The notes under the pieces were generated by a model. The model was not told where the DNA came from. It searched no databases and saw only the letters and a list, made by a program, of their open reading frames with translations. A stretch of 64,000 nucleotides of DNA, from the NCBI RefSeq assembly GCF_010731295.1, contig NZ_AP022579.1:3348001-3412000 (forward strand), written 5' to 3'. A program made the translations under genes and the position numbers. Positions 35,619 through 46,907 of the stretch are shown piece by piece (position 1 is the stretch's first letter; each line of letters opens with the position of its first letter). Origin of the DNA: Mycolicibacterium boenickei (GTDB lineage: Bacteria; Actinomycetota; Actinomycetes; Mycobacteriales; Mycobacteriaceae).

Positions 35619-37481
35619 GTGGCCGTAGACCGGCATGTGCGGGTGAACTACGGCGCGTCGTTGTCGCCGGACGCGACGGCATTCGCCCACCTGGTTGACG
35701 ACGGCGGCTATCCCCGCGCGGTCCAGCGGTTCCTGCGCGGGTGGCGGGCCAGCTCCTCGCGCGACGTCGAACTGCCCGTGATCGGTGCCGTGACGAAGGT
35801 CATCCACTCGGCCGACGGGCACTGGCTGGCATGCCAGGTGGCGCCGGAAGGCGGGACCCGCAGCCAGATCTGGGTGGTGACGACCGATCCTGACGACCGT
35901 GACGCGCGCCGGATCGACTACTGGCCGGCCGACACCGGTGAGGGCACCGCCGAGCTGATCGGTTGGGACGGCACCCAGGTCGCGGCGATCCTCACCGGAG
36001 AGGACGGCATCGGCAGCTCATGCCTGATCGATCCGGCCACCGGGGACACCCTGGTGCTCGACCGGCGTTCGGGTGGTCGGCTCGTCGATGCATGGGGCGG
36101 GGCCTCGCTGGTGCGGGTCGGCCCGCGTGGCTACCAGGAGCTCATCATGTTGTGGGGGCTCACCGAAATCGCGCTGCTGCCATCGGATCCCGGCTCGGTC
36201 ACCGATTTTGGCGTGATCCTCGACGATCACACCCCGCGCCGGCTCCGCAGCGGTTACGACGGCGAGACCACGCTTTACCACCCGGCGAGCACCTACGGGC
36301 CCAACAGCACCGAAGGCTTTGTGCGGGCACTGATCCGCAGTGACAACGGCGCCGCGCACGCCCGGCTGCTGGAAGTCACCGTGACGGCTGAGGGCGTCAC
36401 GTACCACGTCGTCGCCGAGCGGGCCGGTTACGAGCTCGACGAGTTCGTGGTCAGCGACGACCTGTCGACCGTCGCGTTGTTGTGGAACATCGACGGTCGC
36501 AGCGAGCTGCAGGTCCTGGAGTATGCCGACGAGACGCTGTCGGCGCCGATTCCGCTGCCCGGTCCGGTCGCCGGTGAGCTCAGCATCAGCGCCGGCGGGT
36601 CGATGGTTGCGGTGACGGTCCAAGGGCCGTCGTTGCCGCGCACCGTCGAGCTCGTCGATCCGCGGTCGCTGGAATGGGAGCGCATCGACCGGGAACCCAG
36701 CCGCGGGCCGCTGACCGCGTTTCCGACGCTGGAGCGGATCACCGCGCGCGACGGGCTGGAACTGACCGCGTGGTTGTACCGGCCGCAGGATGAAGCGGTG
36801 GGCGCGGTGATGTTCCTGCACGGCGGCCCTGAGGGACAGGCGCGGCCGGAATACAACGAGATCTTCCCGGTGCTGCTGGATGCGGGTTTCGCGGTGCTGA
36901 CGCCGAATGTGCGCGGCTCGGGCGGGTTCGGCCGGGCGTTCGTGCACGCCGACGACAAGGAGTTGCGGTTCGCCGCGATCGACGACGTCGCCGACTGTGC
37001 TCGGTATCTGGTGGACCATGGCGTTGCGCCGGCTGACCGGCTGGCCTGCACCGGATGGTCCTATGGCGGCTATCTGACCCAGGCGGCGTTGGCTTTTCAT
37101 CCGGACCTGTTCGTCGCCGGGATCAGCATCTGCGGGATGAGCGACCTGAACTCCTTCTACCGCACCACCGAGCCGTGGATCGCGGCGGCGTCCTATCCCG
37201 AATACGGCCATCCGGTGGCGGATCGTGATCTGCTGGAACGGCTTTCGCCACTGCCGAGGGCGCAGGAGCTGATCGCGCCACTACTGCTGGTGCACGGCGG
37301 TAACGACACCAATGTGCCGCCAGAGGAGTCGCGCCAGATGTACGACGCGCTCACTGCGCTGGGACGCACCGTCGAACTGCTGGTCTTCGACGATGACGGG
37401 CACGAGATCGTCAAACGGGAGAACCGCGCGGTACTGGTCGATGCCGCCACCCGGTGGTTGTCCAAGGCGTTCGGTATCTAG
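35619..37481 (+). CDS. S9 family prolyl oligopeptidase-type serine peptidase
   Basis: A peptidase of 620 residues from the chosen start. The N-terminal two-thirds form a beta-propeller of ~40-residue blades; the C-terminal alpha/beta hydrolase domain has the catalytic triad Ser481 (GWSYGGYL), Asp563 (HGGNDTNVPPEE) and His595 (DDGHEIVKREN). It should cleave small peptides after an acyl or proline residue. GTG at 35619 follows GGGAGGA at 6 bases; ATG at 35580 is an alternative without such a site. It has no counterpart between the Rv2507 and Rv2506 orthologues in M. tuberculosis, so it is an insertion. Its 3' end overlaps TetR on the other strand by 4 bases. Confidence 0.88.
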   Translation: MAVDRHVRVNYGASLSPDATAFAHLVDDGGYPRAVQRFLRGWRASSSRDVELPVIGAVTKVIHSADGHWLACQVAPEGGTRSQIWVVTTDPDDRDARRIDYWPADTGEGTAELIGWDGTQVAAILTGEDGIGSSCLIDPATGDTLVLDRRSGGRLVDAWGGASLVRVGPRGYQELIMLWGLTEIALLPSDPGSVTDFGVILDDHTPRRLRSGYDGETTLYHPASTYGPNSTEGFVRALIRSDNGAAHARLLEVTVTAEGVTYHVVAERAGYELDEFVVSDDLSTVALLWNIDGRSELQVLEYADETLSAPIPLPGPVAGELSISAGGSMVAVTVQGPSLPRTVELVDPRSLEWERIDREPSRGPLTAFPTLERITARDGLELTAWLYRPQDEAVGAVMFLHGGPEGQARPEYNEIFPVLLDAGFAVLTPNVRGSGGFGRAFVHADDKELRFAAIDDVADCARYLVDHGVAPADRLACTGWSYGGYLTQAALAFHPDLFVAGISICGMSDLNSFYRTTEPWIAAASYPEYGHPVADRDLLERLSPLPRAQELIAPLLLVHGGNDTNVPPEESRQMYDALTALGRTVELLVFDDDGHEIVKRENRAVLVDAATRWLSKAFGI

Positions 37482-38071
37482 CCCGAGGTGAGCGCCGCCA
37501 ACGTCATCCGGCGCAACACCGCGCGTGAATGTGTCTTGGACACAGCGGGTCTCACGCTGTACGGGGTGGAGTTCAGCAGGCCGAACGCGGCGTGCGCCAT
37601 CACGCGGGCATCCTCCTCGGCCAGGTCCGGGTCCAGCCGTGTCAGCACCGTCACCCAGATCTCCACGTACTGACGCTGGGCGCGTCGCACCTGTCGTTTG
37701 GCCGTGTCGGGGAGGTGGGCCAGGTCGCGGTCCTGGATGCGGATCAGATCGGACTCGCCGAAGACGAAGTCGAGGTGGAAGTCGACCAGGCTGTCCAGTG
37801 ACTCCGCTGGGTCGTCGATTGTGGCGGTCACTTCCTGCGCCCCGGCCAGCAGGCGGGTACTGATTCCGACGAGCAATTCGACCAGCAGCGCTTCCTTGTT
37901 GGGGAAGTGCCGGTAGATGGCCGGCCCGCTGATACCGACGGCCGAGCCGATGTCCTCCAGTCGCACCGCGAGATAACCGCGTTCGGCCACAAGCCGTTCG
38001 GCGGCAGCGATCAGCTGGCTACGGCGATCGGATTTGGCCTTGCTGCGACGGGTCACGGCGCTGTCGGGCAT
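37478..38071 (-). CDS. TetR family repressor (Rv2506-like)
   Basis: A 197-residue TetR protein with a standard N-terminal helix-turn-helix: RRSQLIAAAERLVAERGYLAVRLEDIGSAVGISGPAIYRHFPNKEALL (about 17-64). The rest is the all-helical ligand and dimer domain. It is divergent from accD1, with a large two-site palindrome in between, and is expected to repress accD1-accA1-fadE19-MaoC-citE and itself until an acyl-CoA intermediate appears. In M. tuberculosis the same TetR gene precedes the accD1 region, though a few genes intervene there. Confidence 0.9.
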   Translation of the reverse strand: MPDSAVTRRSKAKSDRRSQLIAAAERLVAERGYLAVRLEDIGSAVGISGPAIYRHFPNKEALLVELLVGISTRLLAGAQEVTATIDDPAESLDSLVDFHLDFVFGESDLIRIQDRDLAHLPDTAKRQVRRAQRQYVEIWVTVLTRLDPDLAEEDARVMAHAAFGLLNSTPYSVRPAVSKTHSRAVLRRMTLAALTSG

Positions 38072-38097
38072 TGCGCCTCCGGAGGGTAGACAACTCA

Positions 38098-39696
<1,599 letters not shown>

Positions 39697-39704
39697 GGGT
39701 GATG

Positions 39705-41714
39705 ATGATGGGTCCCGGATTCGATACCGTCCTCGTCGCCAACCGCGGCGAAATCGCGGTGCGGGTCATCCGTACCCTGCGGGCCATGGGCATCCGGTCG
39801 GTCGCGGTGTTCAGTGACGCTGATGCCGGGGCACGTCACGTGCGGGAAGCGGACGTGGCGGTCAACATCGGTCCGGCCGCGGCGCGGCAGAGTTACCTGG
39901 ACATCGACGCCGTCGTGTCGGCCGCGCAGCGGACCGGTGCGCAGGCGGTACACCCCGGCTACGGGTTCCTTTCGGAGAACGCCGAGTTCGCCGCCGCGCT
40001 ACAGGCCGCAGACATCGCGTTCATCGGCCCGCCGGCGACCGCGATCGCCACGATGGGCGACAAGATCGCGGCCAAGGCCGCGGTGTCGGCGTTCGGTGTC
40101 CCCGTCGTGCCGGGTATCTCGCGGCCGGGCCTGACCGACGAGGAGTTGATCGCGGGCGCCCCGGAGGTCGGTTTCCCCGTTCTGGTCAAGCCGTCGGCAG
40201 GTGGTGGCGGCAAGGGCATGCGGGTGGTCGAGCAGGCGGCCGATCTGCCGGCCGCGCTGACCAGTGCCCGCCGCGAGGCCGCCGCCGCGTTCGGCGACGA
40301 CACCCTGTTCCTGGAACGGTTTGTGTTGCGGCCCCGGCATATCGAGGTGCAGGTGCTCGCCGACACCCACGGCAACGTCATTCACCTCGGCGAGCGGGAA
40401 TGCAGCCTGCAGCGCAGGCATCAGAAGGTCATCGAGGAGGCGCCGTCGCCGCTGCTGGACCCGGCCACCCGGGCCCGCATCGGTGCGGCCGCGTGCGATA
40501 CCGCGCGTAGTGTCGATTACACGGGTGCAGGCACCGTCGAATTCATCGTGTCCGCCGACGCACCCGACGAGTTCTTCTTCATGGAGATGAACACCCGGCT
40601 GCAGGTCGAACATCCGGTCACCGAGATGGTCACCGGAGTCGACCTGGTGGACCAGCAGGTCCGGATCGCCGCAGGTGAGAAGCTCGCGCTCGGCCAGGAC
40701 GACATCGTCATGACCGGCCACGCCGTGGAGGCCCGGGTCTACGCCGAGGATCCGGCCAACAGCTTCCTGCCCACCGGCGGTCCGGTGCTCGGACTGCGCG
40801 AGCCCGGCGGGCCGGGCGTGCGCGTGGATTCCGGTCTGGCCGCGGGCACGGTCGTCGGCAGCGACTACGACCCGATGCTGTCGAAGGTCATCGCCCACGG
40901 CCCCGACCGGACCGCGGCCTTGCACAAGCTGGACCGCGCGCTGGCCGACACCGCGGTGCTGGGCCTGACCACCAACGCCGAGTTCCTGCGTTTCCTGCTG
41001 GCCGATCCCGACGTGGCCGCGGGCCGGTTGGACACCGGCCTGCTGGACCGTCGCGCACCGGATTTCACCCCTTCGCCCCTCGGCGACGCGGAGCTGATCG
41101 CGGCGGCGGCCTACCTGTGGATCGACGACTGGGTACAGGCCGGCGACGACCTGTGGGCCCGGCCCACCGGCTGGCGGGTGGGGGAGCGTGCCCCGGCCGC
41201 ATTCCGGCTGCGCGCCGGCGACCGCACCGACCACGTGTACCTGTCCGGCGTCCCGAGCCGTGCCACCGCGACCGTAGAGAACGGCGAAACTCACACGCTG
41301 AGCGCTGCTTTCGATGGAGAGCAGTTCACCGTCACCCTCGACGGCATGCGTACCGAGTACCTGGTCGCCACACAGTTGAGTGGGGGCGTCGGTCAGCTAT
41401 GGCTGGCGGGAGCCGGGCGCAGTTATGTCGTCGAGGAGGTCCGGGAGGCGCCGGTGCGGCCCGACGACGAGCACAGCGGCGACGCCGAACTCGTCAGCCC
41501 CATGCCGGGATCGGTTGTGGCCGTGGGGGTCGACAGCGGGTCGGAGGTCACCACAGGAACCATGGTGGTCACCGTCGAGGCGATGAAGATGGAGCATGCC
41601 CTGACCGCACCGACCGACGGTGTGGCCGAACTACTCGTCGCCGTCGGCGACCAGGTCAAGGTGGGTCAGCCACTGGCTCGAATCACCGCTCACACACAGG
41701 AGAACGAACAATGA
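39705..41714 (+). CDS. accA1: Acyl-CoA carboxylase alpha subunit (biotin carboxylase + BCCP)
   Basis: A 669-residue subunit. N-terminal biotin carboxylase domain: [38 protein letters not shown], the ATP-grasp loop [13 protein letters not shown], and [21 protein letters not shown] middle linker domain follows. The C-terminal biotinyl domain has [10 protein letters not shown] with biotin-accepting Lys628. Several in-frame starts lie together (GTG 39699, ATG 39702, 39705, 39708); I used 39705, spaced best from GAGG. Partner is AccD1; the stop overlaps the fadE19 start. Confidence 0.96.
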   Translation: MMGPGFDTVLVANRGEIAVRVIRTLRAMGIRSVAVFSDADAGARHVREADVAVNIGPAAARQSYLDIDAVVSAAQRTGAQAVHPGYGFLSENAEFAAALQAADIAFIGPPATAIATMGDKIAAKAAVSAFGVPVVPGISRPGLTDEELIAGAPEVGFPVLVKPSAGGGGKGMRVVEQAADLPAALTSARREAAAAFGDDTLFLERFVLRPRHIEVQVLADTHGNVIHLGERECSLQRRHQKVIEEAPSPLLDPATRARIGAAACDTARSVDYTGAGTVEFIVSADAPDEFFFMEMNTRLQVEHPVTEMVTGVDLVDQQVRIAAGEKLALGQDDIVMTGHAVEARVYAEDPANSFLPTGGPVLGLREPGGPGVRVDSGLAAGTVVGSDYDPMLSKVIAHGPDRTAALHKLDRALADTAVLGLTTNAEFLRFLLADPDVAAGRLDTGLLDRRAPDFTPSPLGDAELIAAAAYLWIDDWVQAGDDLWARPTGWRVGERAPAAFRLRAGDRTDHVYLSGVPSRATATVENGETHTLSAAFDGEQFTVTLDGMRTEYLVATQLSGGVGQLWLAGAGRSYVVEEVREAPVRPDDEHSGDAELVSPMPGSVVAVGVDSGSEVTTGTMVVTVEAMKMEHALTAPTDGVAELLVAVGDQVKVGQPLARITAHTQENEQ

Positions 41715-42874
41715 GCGACTTCTTGTCGACCGGCACCCTGCCGGATCACTACGAACAACTGGCCAAGACGGTCCGCGACTTCGCCCAGAGCGTGGTCGCG
41801 CCGGTGGCCGCCAAACACGATGAGGAGCATTCGTTCCCGTACGAGGTCGTCGCAGGCATGGCCGACATGGGACTGTTCGGGCTGCCGTTCCCCGAGGAGT
41901 ACGGCGGCATGGGCGGCGACTACTTCGCGCTGTGCCTGGCCCTGGAGGAACTCGGCAAGGTCGACCAGAGCGTGGCCATCACCCTGGAGGCCGGAGTTTC
42001 GCTGGGCGCCATGCCCGTCTACCGGTTCGGCAACGAAGCCCAGAAGCAGGAGTGGTTACCGCTGCTGGCCAGTGGCAAGGCGCTGGGCGCGTTCGGCCTC
42101 ACCGAGGCCGGCGGCGGCAGTGACGCCGGGGCCACCAAGACCACCGCGAAGATGGACGACGGTCACTGGATCATCAACGGCTCCAAGCAGTTCATCACCA
42201 ACTCCGGCACCGACATCACCAAGCTGGTGACGGTCACCGCGGTGACCGGTGAGCGTGAAGGCGGCAAGAAGGAGATCTCCTCGATCCTGGTGCCCGTGCC
42301 GATCGAGGGGTTCACCGCGGAACCCGCCTACAACAAGGTCGGCTGGAACGCCTCGGACACCCACCCGCTCAGCTTCGACGACGTACGCGTACCGGCCGAG
42401 AACCTGCTCGGCGAGCGTGGCCGCGGCTACGCCAACTTCCTCCGCATCCTCGACGAGGGCCGCATCGCCATCGCGGCCCTGTCGGTCGGCGTCGCGCAGG
42501 GATGTGTGGACGAATGTGTGAAGTACGCCAAGGAACGTCAGGCCTTCGGCGCCGCGATCGGCACGTACCAGGCGATCGCCTTCAAGATCGCCCGGATGGA
42601 GGCCCGGGCCCACACGGCGCGCGCCGCGTACTACGATGCGGCCGCGCTGATGCTGTCCGGCAAGCCGTTCAAGAAGGCGGCCTCGGTGGCCAAGCTGGTG
42701 TCGAGCGAGGCGGCAATGGACAACGCCCGCGACGCCACCCAGATCTTCGGCGGCTACGGATTCATGAACGAGTACCCGGTGGCGCGCCACTACCGGGACA
42801 GCAAGATACTCGAAATCGGCGAGGGGACAACGGAAGTGCAGCTGATGCTGATCGCGCGGGAGGCGGGCCTGTGA
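41711..42874 (+). CDS. fadE19: Acyl-CoA dehydrogenase
   Basis: A 387-residue flavoprotein with the ACAD fold. [21 protein letters not shown] is the FAD-binding/substrate signature, [11 protein letters not shown] and YAKERQAFG...FQ-type helices follow, and [34 protein letters not shown] ends the catalytic domain. It is expected to oxidise short branched acyl-CoA, by position isovaleryl-CoA, passing electrons to ETF. Note that Glu371 is in the EIGEGTTE motif, where true isovaleryl-CoA dehydrogenases have Ala/Gly and use another base. The ATG overlaps the accA1 stop (ATGA). Confidence 0.93.
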   Translation: MSDFLSTGTLPDHYEQLAKTVRDFAQSVVAPVAAKHDEEHSFPYEVVAGMADMGLFGLPFPEEYGGMGGDYFALCLALEELGKVDQSVAITLEAGVSLGAMPVYRFGNEAQKQEWLPLLASGKALGAFGLTEAGGGSDAGATKTTAKMDDGHWIINGSKQFITNSGTDITKLVTVTAVTGEREGGKKEISSILVPVPIEGFTAEPAYNKVGWNASDTHPLSFDDVRVPAENLLGERGRGYANFLRILDEGRIAIAALSVGVAQGCVDECVKYAKERQAFGAAIGTYQAIAFKIARMEARAHTARAAYYDAAALMLSGKPFKKAASVAKLVSSEAAMDNARDATQIFGGYGFMNEYPVARHYRDSKILEIGEGTTEVQLMLIAREAGL

Positions 42875-43359
42875 GCGAACAGAAAATCATCGAGCAGCGC
42901 GGGTTGTGGTTCGAGGAGTTCGAGATCGGGGTGCGCTACCTGCACCGGCCCGGGCGCACCATCACCGAGGCCGACAACGTGCTGTTCACCACGCTCACGA
43001 TGAACACCCAGGCGCTGCACCTGGATGCGGCGTTCTCCGACGCCCTGCCGCCGTTCAACGCCCGGTTGGTCAACTCGATGTTCACGTTGTCGACGCTGGT
43101 CGGTCTGTCGGTGGCGCAGCTGACTCAGGGCACCATCGTCGGCAACCTCGGATTCTCCGAGATCGCCTTTCCCAAGCCGCTTTTCCACGGTGACACGCTG
43201 TATGCCGAAACCGAGATCACCGAGAAGCGGGCGTCCAAGAGCCGGCCGGGGGAGGGCATCGTGACCTTCGCCCACACCGGCCGCAACCAGCACGGCGACA
43301 TCGTGGCGACGGCGTCGCGCAAGACCATGGTGCGGATGCGCCCCGAGGGGGATTCCTGA
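42871..43359 (+). CDS. MaoC-like hydratase (Rv2499c-like)
   Basis: A 162-residue single hot-dog protein: GLWFEEFEIGVRYLHRPGRTITEADNVLFTTLTMNTQALHLDAAFS contains the MaoC active-site region with the D/H pair, and LGFSEIAFPKPLFHGDTLYAETEI the following strands. The M. tuberculosis orthologue works with CitE in itaconate breakdown (itaconyl-CoA hydration) and in leucine catabolism. GTG at 42871 overlaps the fadE19 stop (GTGA), a coupled start. Confidence 0.88.
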   Translation: MSEQKIIEQRGLWFEEFEIGVRYLHRPGRTITEADNVLFTTLTMNTQALHLDAAFSDALPPFNARLVNSMFTLSTLVGLSVAQLTQGTIVGNLGFSEIAFPKPLFHGDTLYAETEITEKRASKSRPGEGIVTFAHTGRNQHGDIVATASRKTMVRMRPEGDS

Positions 43360-44171
43360 TGACTCTGCAGGCACCGGGACCGGGCTGGCTGTTCTGCCCG
43401 GCCGATCGTCCGGAGCGGTTCGAAAAGGCCGCGGCGGCAGCCGATGTGGTGATCCTCGATCTCGAGGACGGGTGCGCGGCCAAGGACCGTCCGGCCGCCC
43501 GCCAGGCCCTGATCGACACTCCGCTCGATCCGGCCCGCACCGTGGTGCGGGTAAACCCGACCGACACCGCCGATCATGAGCTGGACCTGAAGGCGGTCGC
43601 CGCGACCGACTACACCACCGTGATGCTCGCCAAGTCCGAGCACGCCGCTCAGGTGAAGGCGCTGGCGCCGCTGAATGTCGTGGTGCTGATCGAGACGCCG
43701 CTGGCCGCACTGAACGTGGTGGAGCTGGTGCAGCCCGACAACGCCTTCGCGGTGATGTGGGGAGCCGAGGACCTGTTCGCGGTCACCGGGGGTACCGCCA
43801 ACCGCCGGCCCGACGGCACGTATCGCGACGTCGCCCAGCACGTGCGTTCGCAGACGCTGCTGGCCGCCAAGGCCTACGGGAAGTTGGTGCTGGATTCGGT
43901 GTACCTCGACATCAAGGATCTCGACGGCCTGCGGGCGGAGTCCGATGACGCGGTCGCCGTCGGTTTCGACGCCAAGGTGGCGATCCACCCGACCCAGGTC
44001 GCGGTCATCAGGTCGGCCTATGCGCCGACCGACGAGCAGATCGCCTGGGCGCGGGCGGTGCTCGACCGCGTGGCCACCGAACGCGGCGTCTTCCAGCATG
44101 ACGGATTGATGGTCGATGCTCCGGTGCTGCGGCGCGCCGAGCGGATTGTCGCGCTGGCTCCGCAGGGCTGA
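43359..44171 (+). CDS. citE: CitE-like beta-hydroxyacyl-CoA lyase
   Basis: A 270-residue TIM-barrel lyase. LFCPADRPERFEKAAAAADVVILDLEDGCAAKDRPAAR and RVNPTDT are the substrate and metal region, VVVLIETPLAALNV and VMWGAEDLFAVTGG carry the conserved Glu and Asp that bind magnesium, and GFDAKVAIHPTQV ends the barrel. Unlike citrate lyase subunits it occurs without CitD/CitF, so it is a stand-alone lyase. The orthologue Rv2498c has been shown to cleave (R)-HMG-CoA and L-citramalyl-CoA, linking leucine and itaconate degradation. Its start overlaps the MaoC stop by one base (TGATG). A relic of its 3' end is seen at 45624-45700. Confidence 0.94.
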   Translation: MTLQAPGPGWLFCPADRPERFEKAAAAADVVILDLEDGCAAKDRPAARQALIDTPLDPARTVVRVNPTDTADHELDLKAVAATDYTTVMLAKSEHAAQVKALAPLNVVVLIETPLAALNVVELVQPDNAFAVMWGAEDLFAVTGGTANRRPDGTYRDVAQHVRSQTLLAAKAYGKLVLDSVYLDIKDLDGLRAESDDAVAVGFDAKVAIHPTQVAVIRSAYAPTDEQIAWARAVLDRVATERGVFQHDGLMVDAPVLRRAERIVALAPQG

Positions 44172-44200
44172 GATCGGGACCGCGGCCGGGTCGGTCGTCG

Positions 44201-44212
44201 TACAGTCGACGC
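44201..44212 (+). promoter_or_regulatory. Leaderless-type promoter of the lipoprotein gene
   Basis: TACAGT at 44201-44206 is followed by 6 bases and the GTG start at 44213. There is no ribosome binding site. Confidence 0.4.
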
Positions 44213-45556
44213 GTGACGTCGGATCGCGGGGGACTCGGCCGTGCGTTGGCCGGGGCGGTGGCTGCCTTGAGTCTGGTGCTGGCCAGTGGCGCCTGCACCA
44301 CGCACGAACCGGAATCGGGACCGGTTCGCCCAATCCTCACCGGAGCGCCCGCGGATACCGGCCGATGCGCCGCGGATCGACTGGTGCGATGTGTGCCCGG
44401 GCTGGCCGACATTGACGGCGCACCGTTCGACGAAGTGAGCGTGTACACGCCGATGTCGGACTTCGGTTGGATGCCACCCGGGTCGGCACGCGATGCCGCG
44501 CCGGAGGGCTGCCGAAAATTGCCGCAGTTCGGCGCCGACGGCGGAGCCGAACTCGATGTGACGTACCGGGCCGCCACCGGAACGCCCGGCTTCGCCAACA
44601 GCGAGCCGGTCGTCGATGTCCGGTTCACCGCAGCAGACGACAACGTGGATGTGCCGGGTGAGATGAGTGCGTGGGCCGGCAGGTGCCCGATGTGGGGAAT
44701 CGCGCCCGCGATGACGGACGGCCCGATCCACGGATGGATGGTCGCCGAGTCCGCCCAGAAGCTGAGCCGGTATCGGTCTGGCGACACCGCGTACCAGTGG
44801 CCCTTCGTGACCCACATGGCGGTGACCCAGCTTCCCAACGGGGTGATCGTGCAGGCGTGGTACCGGACCAACGAGCCGTCGGAGACCTCACGCGCACAAC
44901 GGCTGTCGCGGCTGCTCGGCGCGGCCGGACGACCGCGGCCTCGTGCCACGCTGCCGGCCCAGCTCGATGAGTGGAACGCCGCCGGAATCTCGACCCTGCT
45001 CCCGCCTTTGGCGGGCGACAGTGCCGTCACCGCACGGACCGAGCCGGGCTACTTCGGTTCGATCTGCTCGGATGGTGATCGCGATCAGACCGCACGATAC
45101 GACACTCTGGCGACTTGGCACAGTTTCGATCAGTCGAAGTGGGATGAGGGAAAGCCGTTGCGGCCCATGGTGACGATCGGCCGGGCCCGGCCAGGTGTTG
45201 ACTACCTGGCCGAGTTGCGGCGTGAGATTGCCACCTGCACCGCACATCTGGACCAGAAACCGACGGTGTGCGGGGATCGGGAGAATCGCACGTTCATCGA
45301 TGCTGATTCGGCAGTGGCTGACGGTCAGGACGTCCTGCGGTACACCCGTCGGTGGATGGGCGAGGCCGAGGTTCGTGGCGGGCGCATGTGCAGCGAGGGA
45401 GTCGAGGCGATGCGAGCGGCCCAGATCGGACCACTTGTGGTCCTCGCCAGCGCGGGCCAAGGTGGGTACCTGTTCCGTGGCGACGCACCGCCATTGCCGA
45501 CCGATACCCTCGACCAGCTCCTTGCTGAGACTGTCCAGCGGATCAAGGACGCCTGA
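44213..45556 (+). CDS. Secreted lipoprotein of unknown function
   Basis: A 447-residue protein with a lipoprotein signal: hydrophobic ALAGAVAALSLVLASGAC ends in a lipobox cysteine near residue 28. Six or more further cysteines in the mature part suggest disulfides in the envelope. No known domain was recognised; there are WYRTNEPSETSRAQRLSRLLGAAGRPRP and TVCGDRENRTFIDADS segments. It starts with GTG at a leaderless promoter. It lies between citE and a citE-derived fragment, and M. tuberculosis has no gene here, so it seems to have been inserted into the citE-bkdA junction. Confidence 0.8.
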   Translation: MTSDRGGLGRALAGAVAALSLVLASGACTTHEPESGPVRPILTGAPADTGRCAADRLVRCVPGLADIDGAPFDEVSVYTPMSDFGWMPPGSARDAAPEGCRKLPQFGADGGAELDVTYRAATGTPGFANSEPVVDVRFTAADDNVDVPGEMSAWAGRCPMWGIAPAMTDGPIHGWMVAESAQKLSRYRSGDTAYQWPFVTHMAVTQLPNGVIVQAWYRTNEPSETSRAQRLSRLLGAAGRPRPRATLPAQLDEWNAAGISTLLPPLAGDSAVTARTEPGYFGSICSDGDRDQTARYDTLATWHSFDQSKWDEGKPLRPMVTIGRARPGVDYLAELRREIATCTAHLDQKPTVCGDRENRTFIDADSAVADGQDVLRYTRRWMGEAEVRGGRMCSEGVEAMRAAQIGPLVVLASAGQGGYLFRGDAPPLPTDTLDQLLAETVQRIKDA

Positions 45557-45623
45557 GCTCGGCCGGCGTATCCGACACGCCTCCAATCCGTTACTCACGG
45601 TGAGCACCGTCGTTTCGGTTCGG

Positions 45624-45700
45624 GCGCATAATGGCGATATGCCCCAGTGCTGCGACGGGCCGAGCGGATCGTCCAGCTAGCGCCACACCCAGGCACCTAG
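45624..45700 (+). pseudogene. Relic of a second citE 3' end
   Basis: From 45644 the frame reads PVLRRAERIVQLAP followed by HPGT and TAG; citE itself ends PVLRRAERIVALAPQG. In DNA about 36 of 45 bases agree from ATGCCCCAGTGCTGCG onward, with most differences at third codon positions, as expected of a once-coding divergent copy. Upstream, in a shifted frame, HNGDM resembles the HDGLM of citE, implying a deletion. The fragment ends about 100 bases before bkdA. It shows that a citE-type gene once ended here. Confidence 0.7.
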
Positions 45701-45798
45701 CCGGAGGCCTCTCACCAGGGGTTTTGCGCGTACCGCCGCCGCCCTGAGCACCTCATGGACTGGCGGCGCGACATGCCGTCACCCGAGAAGGAGGCGGT

Positions 45799-46902
45799 AT
45801 GGCTGGGTTAGCTGCAGAGCCGGCCCCGGCGCCCTCGAGCGTCGATCTGGATCCGGTGCGTCTGGTCGACGCCGACGGGTCACCAACCGACGAGACGCGG
45901 TACAGCGGCGATCTGCCGCCCGAAACACTCGGCTGGCTCTACGAGTCCATGGTGGTCACCCGCGATCTAGACGCCGAGTTCGTCAACCTGCAACGCCAGG
46001 GTGAGCTGGCGTTGTACGCGTCGTGCCGCGGTCAGGAGGCCGCTCAGATCGGGGCCGCGGCCTGCCTCCGTAAGACCGACTGGCTGTTCCCCCAGTATCG
46101 GGAGATCGGGGCGTTCCTGCTGCGAGGGATCAGCCCAGGCCAGGTGGGTGCGGTATGGCGCGGCCAATGGCACGGCGGCCGTGAGTTCACCAGCCGCTGC
46201 GTCGCTCCGATCGCGATTCCCATCGGCACCCACGGACTGCACGCGGTCGGCGCCGCGATGGCCGCGCAGCGGCTCGGCGAGGATTCGGTGACGGTCGCGT
46301 TCCTCGGCGACGGTGCCACCAGCGAGGGCGACGTGCACGAGGCGCTCAACCTGGCATCGGTGTTCCGCGCGCCGTGCGTGTTCTTCGTGCAGAACAATCA
46401 GTGGGCCATCTCTGTGCCGGTGAGCCAACAGCAGGCCGGACCCTCGATCGCACACCGGGCCATCGGCTACGGCATGCCGGGCATCCGCGTCGACGGCAAC
46501 GATGTCCTGGCCTGTTATGCGGTGATGGCAGAGGCCGCCGAACGCGCTCGCACGGGCGCCGGCCCCACCCTCATCGAAGCCGTCACCTACCGGATGGGGC
46601 CGCACACCACCTCCGATGACCCCTCCCGCTACCGGTCGGCCGACGAGGTCGACGAGTGGCTGGCCCGCGACCCGATCACGCGGTACCGCACCTACCTTCA
46701 GAACGCCGGCGTGCTCGACGAGCGATTGGAGCAACGGGTCGCCGCCCGGTCACGCCGGTTGTGCGCCGAATTGCGCGACACCCTCGTCGGCGCGGCAGAT
46801 CCAGACCCGGCCGAACTGTTCGACACCGTATATGCCGAGATCACCCCTGATCTGGCACGCCAACGCGACGCGCTGGCGGCCGAGCTGGCGAAGGAGGCGT
46901 GA
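45799..46902 (+). CDS. bkdA: Branched-chain 2-keto acid dehydrogenase E1 alpha
   Basis: A 367-residue thiamine diphosphate enzyme subunit. SCRGQEAAQIGAAACLRKTDWLFPQYREIGAFLLRG is the E1 alpha signature; GDGATSEGDVHEALNLASVFRAPCVFFVQNN (about 171-201) is the TPP/Mg motif. The size and sequence match Rv2497c (called PdhA, but in fact part of the branched-chain complex). It decarboxylates keto acids of Leu, Ile and Val. AAGGAGG precedes the ATG. It is the first gene of bkdABC; the operon probably has its own promoter in the 98-base gap after the citE relic. Confidence 0.94.
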   Translation: MAGLAAEPAPAPSSVDLDPVRLVDADGSPTDETRYSGDLPPETLGWLYESMVVTRDLDAEFVNLQRQGELALYASCRGQEAAQIGAAACLRKTDWLFPQYREIGAFLLRGISPGQVGAVWRGQWHGGREFTSRCVAPIAIPIGTHGLHAVGAAMAAQRLGEDSVTVAFLGDGATSEGDVHEALNLASVFRAPCVFFVQNNQWAISVPVSQQQAGPSIAHRAIGYGMPGIRVDGNDVLACYAVMAEAAERARTGAGPTLIEAVTYRMGPHTTSDDPSRYRSADEVDEWLARDPITRYRTYLQNAGVLDERLEQRVAARSRRLCAELRDTLVGAADPDPAELFDTVYAEITPDLARQRDALAAELAKEA

Positions 46903-46907
46903 GACTC

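Noticed and set aside
45639..45680. Leaderless 13-codon frame with two adjacent Cys codons before bkdA, as in polycysteine attenuators
   Set aside because: CATAAT lies 6 bases before the ATG, but the same bases align with the citE 3' end in another frame; the Cys codons come from that homology, and bkd control by cysteine is not expected.
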